Assembly: GCF_900114475.1 (NCBI RefSeq)
Contig: NZ_FOTE01000012.1
Span: 1-64,000, forward strand
Length of the DNA: 64,000 nt
Direction of reading: 5' to 3'
Origin: Paenibacillus sp. 1_12
GTDB taxonomy: Bacteria; Bacillota; Bacilli; Paenibacillales; NBRC-103111
This document shows positions 18,115-26,706 of the stretch, in pieces (the stretch's first letter is position 1; each line of letters opens with the position of its first letter). A program made the translations under genes and the position numbers. A model generated the notes under the pieces. The model was not told the DNA's origin and ran no database searches. It saw only the letters and a list, made by a program, of their open reading frames with translations.

Positions 18115-18945
18115 ATGAATATGAATATATTTGGCGTTATGACGGAGATGGAGATGCGACTGCCTGTCTATGTTACAGGTGCAGGCGGCTGGCATAATCA
18201 GAACACGATGAAGCGCGAGCATGGTTTTCCGGACTATCAATGGATTCAAACCCTTAACGGAAGCGGTCATTTACAGGTTGGCGAAAAGAGCTATACGGTG
18301 CATAAGGGGCAAGGAATGCTTTTGTTTCCCGAAGTCAAGCATGCATATGAACCGATTACTTCTCCATGGACGGTACGCTGGGTGACCTTTAATGGCGCCT
18401 GTATGACCAGTCTGATGGACTCCATGCGTGTATCTGCCTCTACGGTGCTTTATTTGCCGAATCCGGATGTAACCCTCGCCGTGATGCATTCCATCCTAAC
18501 TACCCTGCAATCTCAGAATCCACTGCGCAGCGCGGAATGCTCTGCCCTCGCCTATGAATTGCTGCTGGATTTGTTTCTGCACGCCTCCTCCTCGGAGGTA
18601 CGCTCCAAACAGCAGCATATGGAGCAGCTTGCACCTGTATTTGCCCTGATTGAAGAAAGCTTTGCCCAACCCATCACCATGCAGCAAATCGCAGAAAAGC
18701 TTGGGGTTACCCCCCAGCATACCTGTTTGTTATTTCAACAAACGATGGGCATTCGTCCGATTGCTTACCTGACCCGTTATCGGCTGAGTAAAGCCAAAGA
18801 ATTGCTGCTGCAGCCCCCAGAGCTGGAGGTTCGTGAAGTAGCCAGACAAGTCGGCTATGAGGATTGCAGTTATTTTATCAAGCTGTTCAAGCGTCAGGAA
18901 GGGATCACACCAAGTACTTTCCGCAGTATACATCGTCTGCTATAA
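18115..18945 (+). CDS. AraC-family transcriptional regulator with cupin sensor
   Basis: A 276-residue regulator. The N-terminal cupin (about 10-110; GFPDYQWIQTLNGSGHLQVG, GQGMLLFPEVKHAYEP) likely binds a sugar or other small ligand. Two helix-turn-helix motifs lie at the C-terminus (about 175-275; ITMQQIAEKLGVTPQH and VREVARQVGYEDCSYFIKLFKRQEGITPSTFR). No target operon is adjacent: the next gene encodes an exported phosphoesterase on the same strand. GAGGAAA lies upstream of the ATG. Repeat elements fill the DNA before it and may have brought or altered its promoter. Confidence 0.92.
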   Translation: MNMNIFGVMTEMEMRLPVYVTGAGGWHNQNTMKREHGFPDYQWIQTLNGSGHLQVGEKSYTVHKGQGMLLFPEVKHAYEPITSPWTVRWVTFNGACMTSLMDSMRVSASTVLYLPNPDVTLAVMHSILTTLQSQNPLRSAECSALAYELLLDLFLHASSSEVRSKQQHMEQLAPVFALIEESFAQPITMQQIAEKLGVTPQHTCLLFQQTMGIRPIAYLTRYRLSKAKELLLQPPELEVREVARQVGYEDCSYFIKLFKRQEGITPSTFRSIHRLL

Positions 18946-19060
18946 GTATGAAATCATGAAATTAGCAGGGCAGTCCTGTGGGATCTAAACGCCACAGCGA
19001 TAACCAAACGGCTCTAGCTAAACTGACAAAATTAGAACACCGCACTTCTAAAACGAACGG

Positions 19061-19921
19061 ATGAAGCTCGATATGAACCGAAGAAACTTTTTGAAAAAAA
19101 GCTTGTTTTCGCTAGCAAGTCTGATCCTTACACCATTTGCAGGATATATTTACTCCCGTTATGCAGAGCCTGGCTGGCTTCATACTAAAGAAATATCTAT
19201 ACAGTTGAAAAGGCTGCCCGCAGCTTTTGATGGCATACGAGTGATTCAATTTAGCGACGTTCATCTCGGCTTTCATCACACGGTTGAGCAGTTGGATAAG
19301 CTGGTGGATCATATACAGTCACTTCAGCCTGATCTGATCTGCTTTACAGGGGACTTGTTCGATTATTCGGTCGGAAGTGATGCCACCTCTGCCGTGCAGG
19401 TGCTCTCACGTCTGAAGGCTCCTCTTGGTAAGGGAGCGGTACTGGGAAATCATGATTATTACGGCAAGGAGACTGACAAGATCAAGCGCATTCTGCTTGA
19501 CAGCGGCTTTGCCCTGCTAGTGAATGAGGCTATTCCTCTAAAACGCGGCAGCTCGACGATTTGGTTAAGCGGTGTAGATGATATGTGGGACGGCAAGCCC
19601 GATCTCCAGAAAGCTCTTCAATCTGTACCGAAAAGTGCTTGTACGCTGCTGCTCTCACACTGTCCCGATTTTGCAGATATTGCGCTGCAGCATTCCGTAG
19701 ACTTGCAGCTATCTGGCCACAGTCACGGCGGACAAGTGCGTTTGCCTTTTTATGGACACTTGTATACCCCAGCGTATGGCTCCAAATATGCAGATGGCTA
19801 TTACTCGCTTGGAGAAGGCAAGCTGCAGGTGTATACGAACCGCGGTATAGGTGTGTCCGTGCTGCCAATCCGCTTCTTTTGCCGTCCTGAGCTAAGCGTG
19901 TTTACACTCCGAAGCAGGTAA
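19061..19921 (+). CDS. ykuE: Tat-exported metallophosphoesterase, YkuE-like
   Basis: A 286-residue calcineurin-type phosphoesterase. The N-terminus has a twin-arginine signal (NRRNFLKK followed by a hydrophobic stretch to about 27), as in B. subtilis YkuE, a Tat substrate held at the cell wall. Metal motifs are FSDVHLG, TGDLFD, GNHDYYG, LLSHCPD and SGHSHGGQV. The substrate is unknown. ATG at 19061 has a weak Shine-Dalgarno; ATG at 19073 (directly before NRRNF) is equally possible. It may be co-expressed with the AraC gene 115 bp upstream. Confidence 0.88.
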   Translation: MKLDMNRRNFLKKSLFSLASLILTPFAGYIYSRYAEPGWLHTKEISIQLKRLPAAFDGIRVIQFSDVHLGFHHTVEQLDKLVDHIQSLQPDLICFTGDLFDYSVGSDATSAVQVLSRLKAPLGKGAVLGNHDYYGKETDKIKRILLDSGFALLVNEAIPLKRGSSTIWLSGVDDMWDGKPDLQKALQSVPKSACTLLLSHCPDFADIALQHSVDLQLSGHSHGGQVRLPFYGHLYTPAYGSKYADGYYSLGEGKLQVYTNRGIGVSVLPIRFFCRPELSVFTLRSR

Positions 19922-19989
19922 ATCATAAGATATCGCCTATTGCCAATAACACAAGTGTGCTCGTGTCTAATCCCTGACCTACACAGCAA

Positions 19990-20022
19990 ACAGCCTGTTT
20001 CGCCATAGGCGAAGCAGGCTGT
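19990..20022. terminator. Bidirectional hairpin between ykuE and speB
   Basis: CAGCCTG and TTCGCC pair with GGCGAA and CAGGCTG around an ATA loop. The minus-strand side is followed by TTTGCTG, a weak U-tract. It separates convergent genes. Confidence 0.65.
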
Positions 20023-20079
20023 CAGATGAATACTTTTAATCAAACAGATTGGATTGCTCTAAACCGGAACCGGAAACAT

Positions 20080-20949
20080 CTACTTCACAAGCCCAAGCAA
20101 AATTTCACGAATCAGCTTCGCAGCTACAATCTGTGTTTGCTCTGTTGGATCATAAGCTGGCGCTACCTCAACAACGTCAGCGCCAACCACATTCAGGTTA
20201 GCAGCAGCCATCGCATGGATCGCACCAAGCAGCTCCTTGGAGGTGATACCGCCAGCTTCGGCAGTACCTGTACCCGGCGCGCAGGAAGGATCCAGCACGT
20301 CAATATCGATAGTTAAATAAATCGGACGTCCTGCAAGCTCCGGGAGCACTTTTTTCAATGGCTCAAGCACTTCAAACGGATGAAAATTAATATGTTCACG
20401 CGCATATTGGAATTCTTCACGTGAGCCGGAACGGATACCGAACTGATAAATGTTGCGGCCGCCGATCAATCCTGCTGCTTTACGAAGCGGTGTGGAGTGG
20501 GATAACGGCTCTCCTTCATACTGCTCACGCAGGTCAGCATGCGCATCAAAGTGAACAATTGCCAGATCGGGATATTTGGCATACATCTCGCGGAACACCG
20601 GCCACGAAACCAAATGCTCACCGCCAAGGCCGAGTGGAAATTTGTTGTCCTTCAGCAAACCTCGTACGTAATCACCGATAATCTCCAAGCTCCGTGCTGC
20701 GTTACCGAAAGGAAGCAGCAAATCACCCGCATCGAAATACGTCATTTCATCAAGACTTTTGTCCAGATAAGGACTGTACTCTTCCAGCCCAATCGAAACT
20801 TCGCGAATCCGTGTCGGTCCAAAACGCGAACCCGGTCGAAAGCTGACTGTGTAATCCATCGGCATTCCGTAGATAACAGCACGGGAGGATTCATAATCAT
20901 CAGAACTTAATATAAAAACATTGCCGGAATAGGCTTGATCCAAACGCAT
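20080..20949 (-). CDS. speB: Agmatinase (arginase/ureohydrolase family)
   Basis: Hydrolyses agmatine to putrescine and urea. The 289-residue protein has the manganese motifs GGEHL, FDAHADLR, and DIDVLDPSCAPGTGTAEAGG. The last is the agmatinase-type loop with APGTG. Length is normal. It lies 62 bp downstream of speE on the same strand, so putrescine made here feeds the spermidine synthase next door. AAGGAAG precedes the ATG. Confidence 0.95.
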   Translation of the reverse strand: MRLDQAYSGNVFILSSDDYESSRAVIYGMPMDYTVSFRPGSRFGPTRIREVSIGLEEYSPYLDKSLDEMTYFDAGDLLLPFGNAARSLEIIGDYVRGLLKDNKFPLGLGGEHLVSWPVFREMYAKYPDLAIVHFDAHADLREQYEGEPLSHSTPLRKAAGLIGGRNIYQFGIRSGSREEFQYAREHINFHPFEVLEPLKKVLPELAGRPIYLTIDIDVLDPSCAPGTGTAEAGGITSKELLGAIHAMAAANLNVVGADVVEVAPAYDPTEQTQIVAAKLIREILLGLVK

Positions 20950-21011
20950 GCTTCACACTTCCTTAATTGAGATTCTGACAAATTCAAGATCTATCTTACA
21001 GTCCGAATGTC

Positions 21012-21839
21012 TTATTTACACAGATCTTCAACAAACTTAGGCAGCGCGAAAGCCGCTTTGTGAAGTCTTGGGCTATAATATTTGGTGTCTATTTCAGGAA
21101 TCAGAGTTTCATCAACCTGCAGCGGATCATACTTTTTGCTGCCCATCGTGAAGGTCCACAAGCCGCTTGGATAAGTAGGAATGTTCGCACAGTAAACGCG
21201 GACAATCGGGAAGATCTCTTTGACATCGCGATTTACGCTTTGAATCAAATCCGCTTTAAACCAAGGATTATCCGTTTGTGCAACAAAGATACCGTCTTCC
21301 TTCAAGGACTCGTAAATTCCTTGGTAGAAGCCTTTGCTGAACAGCTCAACCGCAGGACCTACCGGTTCGGTCGAGTCGACCATGATCACGTCATACGTAT
21401 TTTTGTGATCGTGGATATGCATGTAGCCATCGTTGACAATGACTTCAACGCGAGGGTTGTCCAGTTCACCGGCAATTTCCGGCAAGTATTTCTTGGAATA
21501 TTCGATTACCTTGCCATCGATATCGACAAGAACCGCTCTTTCCACACCCGGGTGCTTCATTACCTCACGTACAACACCACCATCGCCGCCGCCTACAATC
21601 AGCACTTGCTTCGGGTTCGGATGTGTGTACAACGCAGGATGCGCCACCATTTCGTGATAAACAAATTCGTCTTTAACGGTCGTCATGACCATGCCGTCCA
21701 ATACGAGCATACGACCAAATTCTACTGTATCAATGATAGCAAGATCTTGAAAATCGGTTTTCTCCGTTACAAGTGTCTCGCGAATTTTCGCGGTAATGCC
21801 GTACTGCTCCGTTTGTTTCTCCGTGTACCATAATTCCAT
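21012..21839 (-). CDS. speE: Spermidine synthase
   Basis: Transfers the aminopropyl group of decarboxylated SAM to putrescine. The 275-residue protein has the SAM-binding [11 protein letters not shown], the acidic DIDGKV motif, and the catalytic DSTEPVGPA loop. The N-terminus [18 protein letters not shown] matches the family. ATG at 21839 has AAAGGTGA about 7 nt upstream; starts farther up would add 26 residues with no such site. It forms a unit with speB. The divergent neighbour is the class A PBP, as in B. subtilis. Confidence 0.96.
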   Translation of the reverse strand: MELWYTEKQTEQYGITAKIRETLVTEKTDFQDLAIIDTVEFGRMLVLDGMVMTTVKDEFVYHEMVAHPALYTHPNPKQVLIVGGGDGGVVREVMKHPGVERAVLVDIDGKVIEYSKKYLPEIAGELDNPRVEVIVNDGYMHIHDHKNTYDVIMVDSTEPVGPAVELFSKGFYQGIYESLKEDGIFVAQTDNPWFKADLIQSVNRDVKEIFPIVRVYCANIPTYPSGLWTFTMGSKKYDPLQVDETLIPEIDTKYYSPRLHKAAFALPKFVEDLCK

Positions 21840-22011
21840 GTCCATCTCACCTTTCATGTTTACGAATCTCATGCCGATACAGCCCCAAAATCCGGGTCGA
21901 TTGGCTTCATCAGCCAATAGCTATGCGTCAAATTGTATTATAGTGTATCTACTCGAAAATGCAACCTCAAACAGGTCAAAGGGGGCCTGTTCAAAATAAA
22001 TTAACATTAAT

Positions 22012-22040
22012 GCGGTTTGCGATGATTAGCGGTTTGCGAT
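22012..22040 (+). repeat. Direct repeat in the speE-pbpG divergent region
   Basis: GCGGTTTGCGAT occurs at 22012-22023 and again at 22029-22040, a 17-bp period, about 57 bp before the PBP start. It could be an operator, since the spacing is near two helical turns; no factor can be named. Confidence 0.5.
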
Positions 22041-22096
22041 TTTTTCCATACTGGTGCTATAGCGTATTTTAGAATCGCAAGTAGCCGAAAGGATGG

Positions 22097-24181
22097 ATGT
22101 CCGTGTCTCAAGAGCCCAGTAAACGACTCTCCCGCCCCGAGCAGCAAAGCTCAGACAGCAAGACGGCCCTCCAAGGCTTTCGACGCTTTAAAATGATCTG
22201 CTCGTTGACATTTTCATCTATTATGATTTGTGCAGCTATACTCTTTGTCGCACTCTTGTACATGCGGTCTCAGGCGCTTCCTGTATCGAAAATGGCACCT
22301 GCGACTGAAATTTATGATATTCACGGGCAAGTCTTGGATACCTTAAACGGTGGAAAAAACAGCCAAAGCGTAAGCTTGCAGGAAATATCCCCCTATCTCA
22401 TTCAGGCGACCTTAGCTATTGAAGACCGGAACTTTTACCATCATGTAGGCTTTGATTTGAAAGGGATCGCACGTGCTGCGGTCGTTAATATACAGCACAT
22501 GTCCAAGGTGCAGGGCGCCGGAACGATTACACAGCAGCTGGCACGCAATCTGTATTTATCGCACGAGCGCACATGGACGCGGAAGCTGAAGGAAACGTAT
22601 TATGCTGTGCAGATGGAGCTGCAGATGAGCAAAGATGAAATTTTGGATGAATATTTGAATCAAATTTATTATGGGCATTCCACCTATGGCATTCAGGCAG
22701 CGGCCAAGCTGTTTTTTGGCAAAGATGCAGCCAACTTGACATTGGCGGAAAGCGCCATGCTGGCAGGCATCCCCAAAGGCCCGCGTTATTTCTCTCCTTA
22801 TTATGATATGAAAAGCGCCAAAGAGCGGCAGCAAACGGTACTTCAGACGATGGCGACAGGAGGAATGATTTCGCAGCAGGAAGCCGATGATGCTGGCAAG
22901 GTCACGCTGAATATTCTAACGCTTGAGCCGCGTAAACCGGCGATTGGCGGTTATTTCCGTGATTATGTGCGAAATCTGGCTACCGAGCAGTTCGGCATTA
23001 CCGAGGAGCAATTTGATGAAGGTGGACTTCGGGTATATACCACGCTCGATACCTCTGCGCAGCAGATCGCCGAGGAGGTCGTGACCGCACAAATGGAACC
23101 GTATGGGGACATGCAGGCAGCGCTGATTGCTATCGATCCACGTAATGGTTACGTGCGCGCGATGGTCGGAGGACGCAGCTATGCTGAAAATCAGTTTAAC
23201 CGCGTGTTCGCCACTACCCGTCAGCCTGGATCGGCATTCAAGCCGATCGTTTATGTGACCGCTATGCAGCAAAAACAATTCACACCGCTAACCCGCTTCA
23301 AAAGCGAGCCGACCACCTTCACCTACGATAATGGCCGGCAGAGCTATACACCGAATAATTTCGGCAGCGTCTACTACAACTGGATTGATCTGCGGCAGGC
23401 GATTGCCAAGTCGGATAATATTTTTGCCGTCCATTCGATTATCGAAACAGGTGCGGAGAACGTGATCGCGACGGCGCGTAAAATGGGCATCAGCAGTCCG
23501 ATGAAGCCATTGCCTTCATTAGCGCTTGGAACGTTCCCTGTCAGCCCGTTCGAGATGGCCTCAGCTTTTGCCATCTTCGCTAATGGCGGTGTGCGGGTTG
23601 AGCCTACAGCGGTCCTGCGGATCGAGAACCGCAGCGGGCGTGTGCTCTATGAAGCCCAGCCTAAACGGGAGCAGGTTATTGAGCCCCCTTATACCTATGT
23701 GATGACCCAATTGATGGAGAGCGTGTTCGAGCAAGGCGGCACTGGCAACCGGGTATCGACTGTAATCAAACGTCCCGTAGCCGGCAAAACCGGTACAACC
23801 AATACGGATGCCTGGCTGGTCGGGTATACACCTGAGCTCTCGACAGCCGTATGGGTGGGTTATGACAAGGATCGTAATATCAGTACGCTTGAGTCTCATG
23901 TAGCGGCGCCGATTTTCGCCGAATTCACCGAGCGGGCTCTAGAATCGGTTCCACCCAAGCTATTTCCGGTTCCCGATGGCGTTGTTAGTGTGAATATTGA
24001 TCCCGTTAGCGGTAAGCTCGCCAACGAGGACTGCCCCAAGTCGCGACTTGAGGCTTTTGTACAAGGCACTGAGCCGACTACCTACTGCACAGAGCAGCCT
24101 GCCAAAAAGGATGGTGGCGCTCCTGCTAAACCGAAGGGAAGGTCGTGGTGGGAAGATCTGAAGCGCTGGTGGAACGACTAG
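22097..24181 (+). CDS. pbpG: Class A penicillin-binding protein, PbpG-like
   Basis: A bifunctional cell-wall synthase of 694 residues anchored by one membrane helix (about 33-56). The glycosyltransferase domain has the catalytic IEDRNFYHH and GTITQQLARN, then YLNQIYYG and AAKLFFGK. The transpeptidase has Ser379 in PGSAFKP, SDN as the SxN motif and Lys564 in KTGTTN. The tail is short and basic. Position beside speE-speB matches B. subtilis pbpG (PBP2d), which works in the sporulating cell. ATG has AAAGGA only 4 nt away; GTG at 22103 has better spacing. The last 56 bp overlap the convergent hydrolase gene. Confidence 0.93.
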   Translation: MSVSQEPSKRLSRPEQQSSDSKTALQGFRRFKMICSLTFSSIMICAAILFVALLYMRSQALPVSKMAPATEIYDIHGQVLDTLNGGKNSQSVSLQEISPYLIQATLAIEDRNFYHHVGFDLKGIARAAVVNIQHMSKVQGAGTITQQLARNLYLSHERTWTRKLKETYYAVQMELQMSKDEILDEYLNQIYYGHSTYGIQAAAKLFFGKDAANLTLAESAMLAGIPKGPRYFSPYYDMKSAKERQQTVLQTMATGGMISQQEADDAGKVTLNILTLEPRKPAIGGYFRDYVRNLATEQFGITEEQFDEGGLRVYTTLDTSAQQIAEEVVTAQMEPYGDMQAALIAIDPRNGYVRAMVGGRSYAENQFNRVFATTRQPGSAFKPIVYVTAMQQKQFTPLTRFKSEPTTFTYDNGRQSYTPNNFGSVYYNWIDLRQAIAKSDNIFAVHSIIETGAENVIATARKMGISSPMKPLPSLALGTFPVSPFEMASAFAIFANGGVRVEPTAVLRIENRSGRVLYEAQPKREQVIEPPYTYVMTQLMESVFEQGGTGNRVSTVIKRPVAGKTGTTNTDAWLVGYTPELSTAVWVGYDKDRNISTLESHVAAPIFAEFTERALESVPPKLFPVPDGVVSVNIDPVSGKLANEDCPKSRLEAFVQGTEPTTYCTEQPAKKDGGAPAKPKGRSWWEDLKRWWND

Positions 24182-24992
24182 CCGGGCTTGCTGCCAAAAA
24201 TCCGGTCAGCTCCTCACTGAATTTGTCCGGTTCATCGAACAGCATGGCATGTCCGCTCTCTTCGAAAACGACCAGCCTGGAGTTGGCAATGCCGCGATTC
24301 ATCAGCTTGGCCAGCTCGAAGGAGCAGATCTGATCTCGCTCTCCGTGAAAGATAGCGGTAGGCACCTGGATGTTTGCCAGATCGCCGCGCAAGTCCTCGT
24401 CCCGCAGCGATTCCAGCGCCCGGAGGGTTCCTTGTGCTGACGCATTGACGCCATGCATTTGGAGCCACTCCTCAAAGCTTTCGCTGCCGCCTTTATCTGT
24501 AAATGTTTTGCTGAAATCAGCTACCATCTGCGGACGATCTGCAAGTGTAGCGATCATCAGCTTTTCAATTTGCTCTTCAGGAGCTCCAAACGGGAAATGA
24601 TCTCGCTGGATAAAGGAGGGTGCTGCCGCACCCATCAGGAGGAGCTTGGCTATACCGTGGCCCGCATGACGGGACATATAGCGAATGGCTACTGCACCAC
24701 CTAATGAAAATCCGGCCAGAATCGCATGATCGAGCTTAAGCTCATCTATAACAGCGCGGATATCGTCAGCCAGCCGGTTATAGGAATAGCCTTCCCACGG
24801 GCTGTCGGATCGGCCGAAGCCGCGCAAATCGATCCCAATACAACGATAGCCCTGACGAGGAAGCTGCATAAATTGATATTCAAACATGGTATAGTCGAGC
24901 GGCCAGCCGTGAATAAACACGACGGGAGTCCCTTCGCCAATGTCCTCTACATATACTTTCACTTTGTCTTCAACCTGAATATATTGTCCCAT
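24126..24992 (-). CDS. Alpha/beta hydrolase
   Basis: A 288-residue hydrolase. The oxyanion motif HGWPLD, nucleophile elbow AGFSLGGAVA (Ser about 97), acid in HGERDQICSFE and final His in EESGHAMLFDEP make a complete triad. The pattern resembles non-heme chloroperoxidase or esterase-like enzymes; the substrate is unknown. The last ~20 residues are Ser/Thr-rich (ASRSTSASDLPTTTF) and are encoded in DNA that overlaps the pbpG 3' end, so the tail may have arisen by stop-codon loss. GGAGG lies 8 nt before the ATG. Confidence 0.9.
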   Translation of the reverse strand: MGQYIQVEDKVKVYVEDIGEGTPVVFIHGWPLDYTMFEYQFMQLPRQGYRCIGIDLRGFGRSDSPWEGYSYNRLADDIRAVIDELKLDHAILAGFSLGGAVAIRYMSRHAGHGIAKLLLMGAAAPSFIQRDHFPFGAPEEQIEKLMIATLADRPQMVADFSKTFTDKGGSESFEEWLQMHGVNASAQGTLRALESLRDEDLRGDLANIQVPTAIFHGERDQICSFELAKLMNRGIANSRLVVFEESGHAMLFDEPDKFSEELTGFLAASPASRSTSASDLPTTTFPSV

Positions 24993-25206
24993 TCTCTGTA
25001 CCTCCGGTCATTAGGATTGGCACGATATGCGGGCATGCTGCATATATGCTTATATTTCTTACCCTAGCGACTTCCCTTTTCAAACGATATTTCAAAATTC
25101 TTTTACCCGGCGATGGCTTGTATTCCCAGCCCTACTCGCTTATTCTGTAGGTAAAGGCGGCCGTCACGCCGTCAAATACCAGCTCATTAGAGGAGTGTGT
25201 ATACGC

Positions 25207-26037
25207 ATGGGTCTGCAGGGTGAATGGGTACAGTATGGTGATCATCAGCAATATTCGGGTTATCTGGTACTTCCCGAAGGTCCGGCACCGCTTGCGAAGC
25301 CTGCGGTCCTGGTTATTCAGGAAATATGGGGTGTCGACCCCCATATTCAGGATTTAACGCGCCGGTTCGCTCAGGCCGGCTTTATCGCATTTGCGCCGGA
25401 CCTGTTCTACCAGGCCGGCGGCAAAGCGCCCCAGCTGCAGGAGCAGCGTGTCGAGGACGCGAAGCGGTTCCTCGATACGCTGCCCCCGGCAGCCTGGCGT
25501 GACACCCAAGCGCGAGAAGCAGCGCTTGGCGCTCTGCCCGAGGCGCAGGGTCGAGCTATCGGCGAAACGCTGGAGCTGATCTTGGCGGCCGGCGCGAATG
25601 CGGCCGCGTATGTGTCTGTGCTCGAGGCTAGCGCAGGCTTTCTGCGCGAGTACGAGAGCGGGTCGCGGCGGCGTCCGGTCGCCGCGGTGGGCTTTTGCCT
25701 GGGCGGGATGTTATCCGCCCAGTTGGCAACACGCGACGCCGAGCTGCGAGGCGCAGTCGTGTTCTACGGCAACCTGCCGCAGGCGGAGCAGGTTGCGCAG
25801 TTGAACTGCCCTGTGCTTGGTTTCTTCGGCGAATTGGATACCCGCATCACCGATCAGGTTCCAGCTTTTGCTGAAGCGATGAAACAAGGGGGCAAGGCAT
25901 TCGACTATCGGATCTATGAGGGCGCTCCCCATGCTTTTGCCAACGACACCCGCGCTTCTTACCGAGCCGAGCCCGCGCAGGATGCTTTTGCCAGAACGTT
26001 GACCTTCATGCGTGAACATCTCACCACTCTTGAATAA
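25207..26037 (+). CDS. Dienelactone hydrolase family protein
   Basis: A 276-residue alpha/beta hydrolase with a cysteine nucleophile: VGFCLGGML, acid in GELDTRITDQ and His in GAPHAFAND. The early block IQEIWGVDPHIQDLTRRFAQAGF is typical of carboxymethylenebutenolidase. An insertion (about residues 85-150) with GANAAAYVSVLEASAGFL is longer than in the classical enzyme. The start at 25207 follows GAGGAG by about 12 nt. An upstream ATG at 25027 adds 60 residues that do not fit the family. The middle of the gene is much richer in GC than its flanks. Confidence 0.88.
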   Translation: MGLQGEWVQYGDHQQYSGYLVLPEGPAPLAKPAVLVIQEIWGVDPHIQDLTRRFAQAGFIAFAPDLFYQAGGKAPQLQEQRVEDAKRFLDTLPPAAWRDTQAREAALGALPEAQGRAIGETLELILAAGANAAAYVSVLEASAGFLREYESGSRRRPVAAVGFCLGGMLSAQLATRDAELRGAVVFYGNLPQAEQVAQLNCPVLGFFGELDTRITDQVPAFAEAMKQGGKAFDYRIYEGAPHAFANDTRASYRAEPAQDAFARTLTFMREHLTTLE

Positions 26038-26097
26038 AAAACAACAGCCAAGCACCTCAATGCCACCAAAGTGGTTTTGAAGATGCTTGGCTGTTGT
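26034..26097 (-). terminator. Long-stem terminator after the dienelactone hydrolase gene
   Basis: ACAACAGCCAAGCA (26041-26054) pairs perfectly with TGCTTGGCTGTTGT (26084-26097). The T-run (TTTTTTATT) is on the minus-strand side, so it acts best on leftward transcripts such as read-through from the MFS gene; it may act more weakly rightward. Confidence 0.75.
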
Positions 26098-26177
26098 AAT
26101 CATGGTTGTTATACAAGATGAAGAATAAATAAGATCCAAATTATACGTGTACGTAACTGAGATAGGAGTGAGTTGTA

Positions 26178-26693
26178 ATGAATCTGGAATCTGTTCAAAC
26201 AATCACACAACGGCTGGATGCTGCTGGAATTGCCTACGCTTCCGGCGGAAGCGGTATGTTATACGCTCTTGGTCTAACTGAACGTGTTAGAGACTGGGAC
26301 TTAACTACGGATACATCATATGAAACTGTCGCACAAGCCTTACAAGACATAGATTGCATCAGCTTGCCAAGCGGTGACTATCCTTTTGCCAGCAGCTATC
26401 GCCTATCTGTAGAGGATACCGGATTGCCTGTTGATATCATTGGCCAGTTTGCCATTCACAGTGAATTTGGGATATGTCAGCTGCCCACTTGGATTACGCA
26501 CACTTGGAAGGGTCTTCAAATGGGAAGTCCGGAGATCTGGGCGGCCGCCTATTCCTTGATGAAACGGGATTCCAAAGCCGAACTGCTGTTCAGCCACATA
26601 ACCGAACATGGCGCAAATCACGAAATCGTGCATAGACTGCTGGACGAGCCGCTTCCGACCAACCTCCGCAGCCGCCTGCAATCGCTTCTTTAG
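26178..26693 (+). CDS. Nucleotidyltransferase-fold protein
   Basis: A 171-residue protein with GGSGMLYALGL followed by RDWDLTTD, a pattern like the minimal nucleotidyltransferase core in which a Gly-Ser strand turn precedes a D-x-D metal pair (DWD). A second acidic strand is PVDIIGQF. The substrate is unknown and no partner gene is adjacent. TAGGAGTGA lies 6 nt before the ATG. It converges on the MFS gene with 13 bp between stops and no terminator in the gap. The fold call is by motif only. Confidence 0.6.
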   Translation: MNLESVQTITQRLDAAGIAYASGGSGMLYALGLTERVRDWDLTTDTSYETVAQALQDIDCISLPSGDYPFASSYRLSVEDTGLPVDIIGQFAIHSEFGICQLPTWITHTWKGLQMGSPEIWAAAYSLMKRDSKAELLFSHITEHGANHEIVHRLLDEPLPTNLRSRLQSLL

Positions 26694-26706
26694 CTGCTCC
26701 AGCTCC

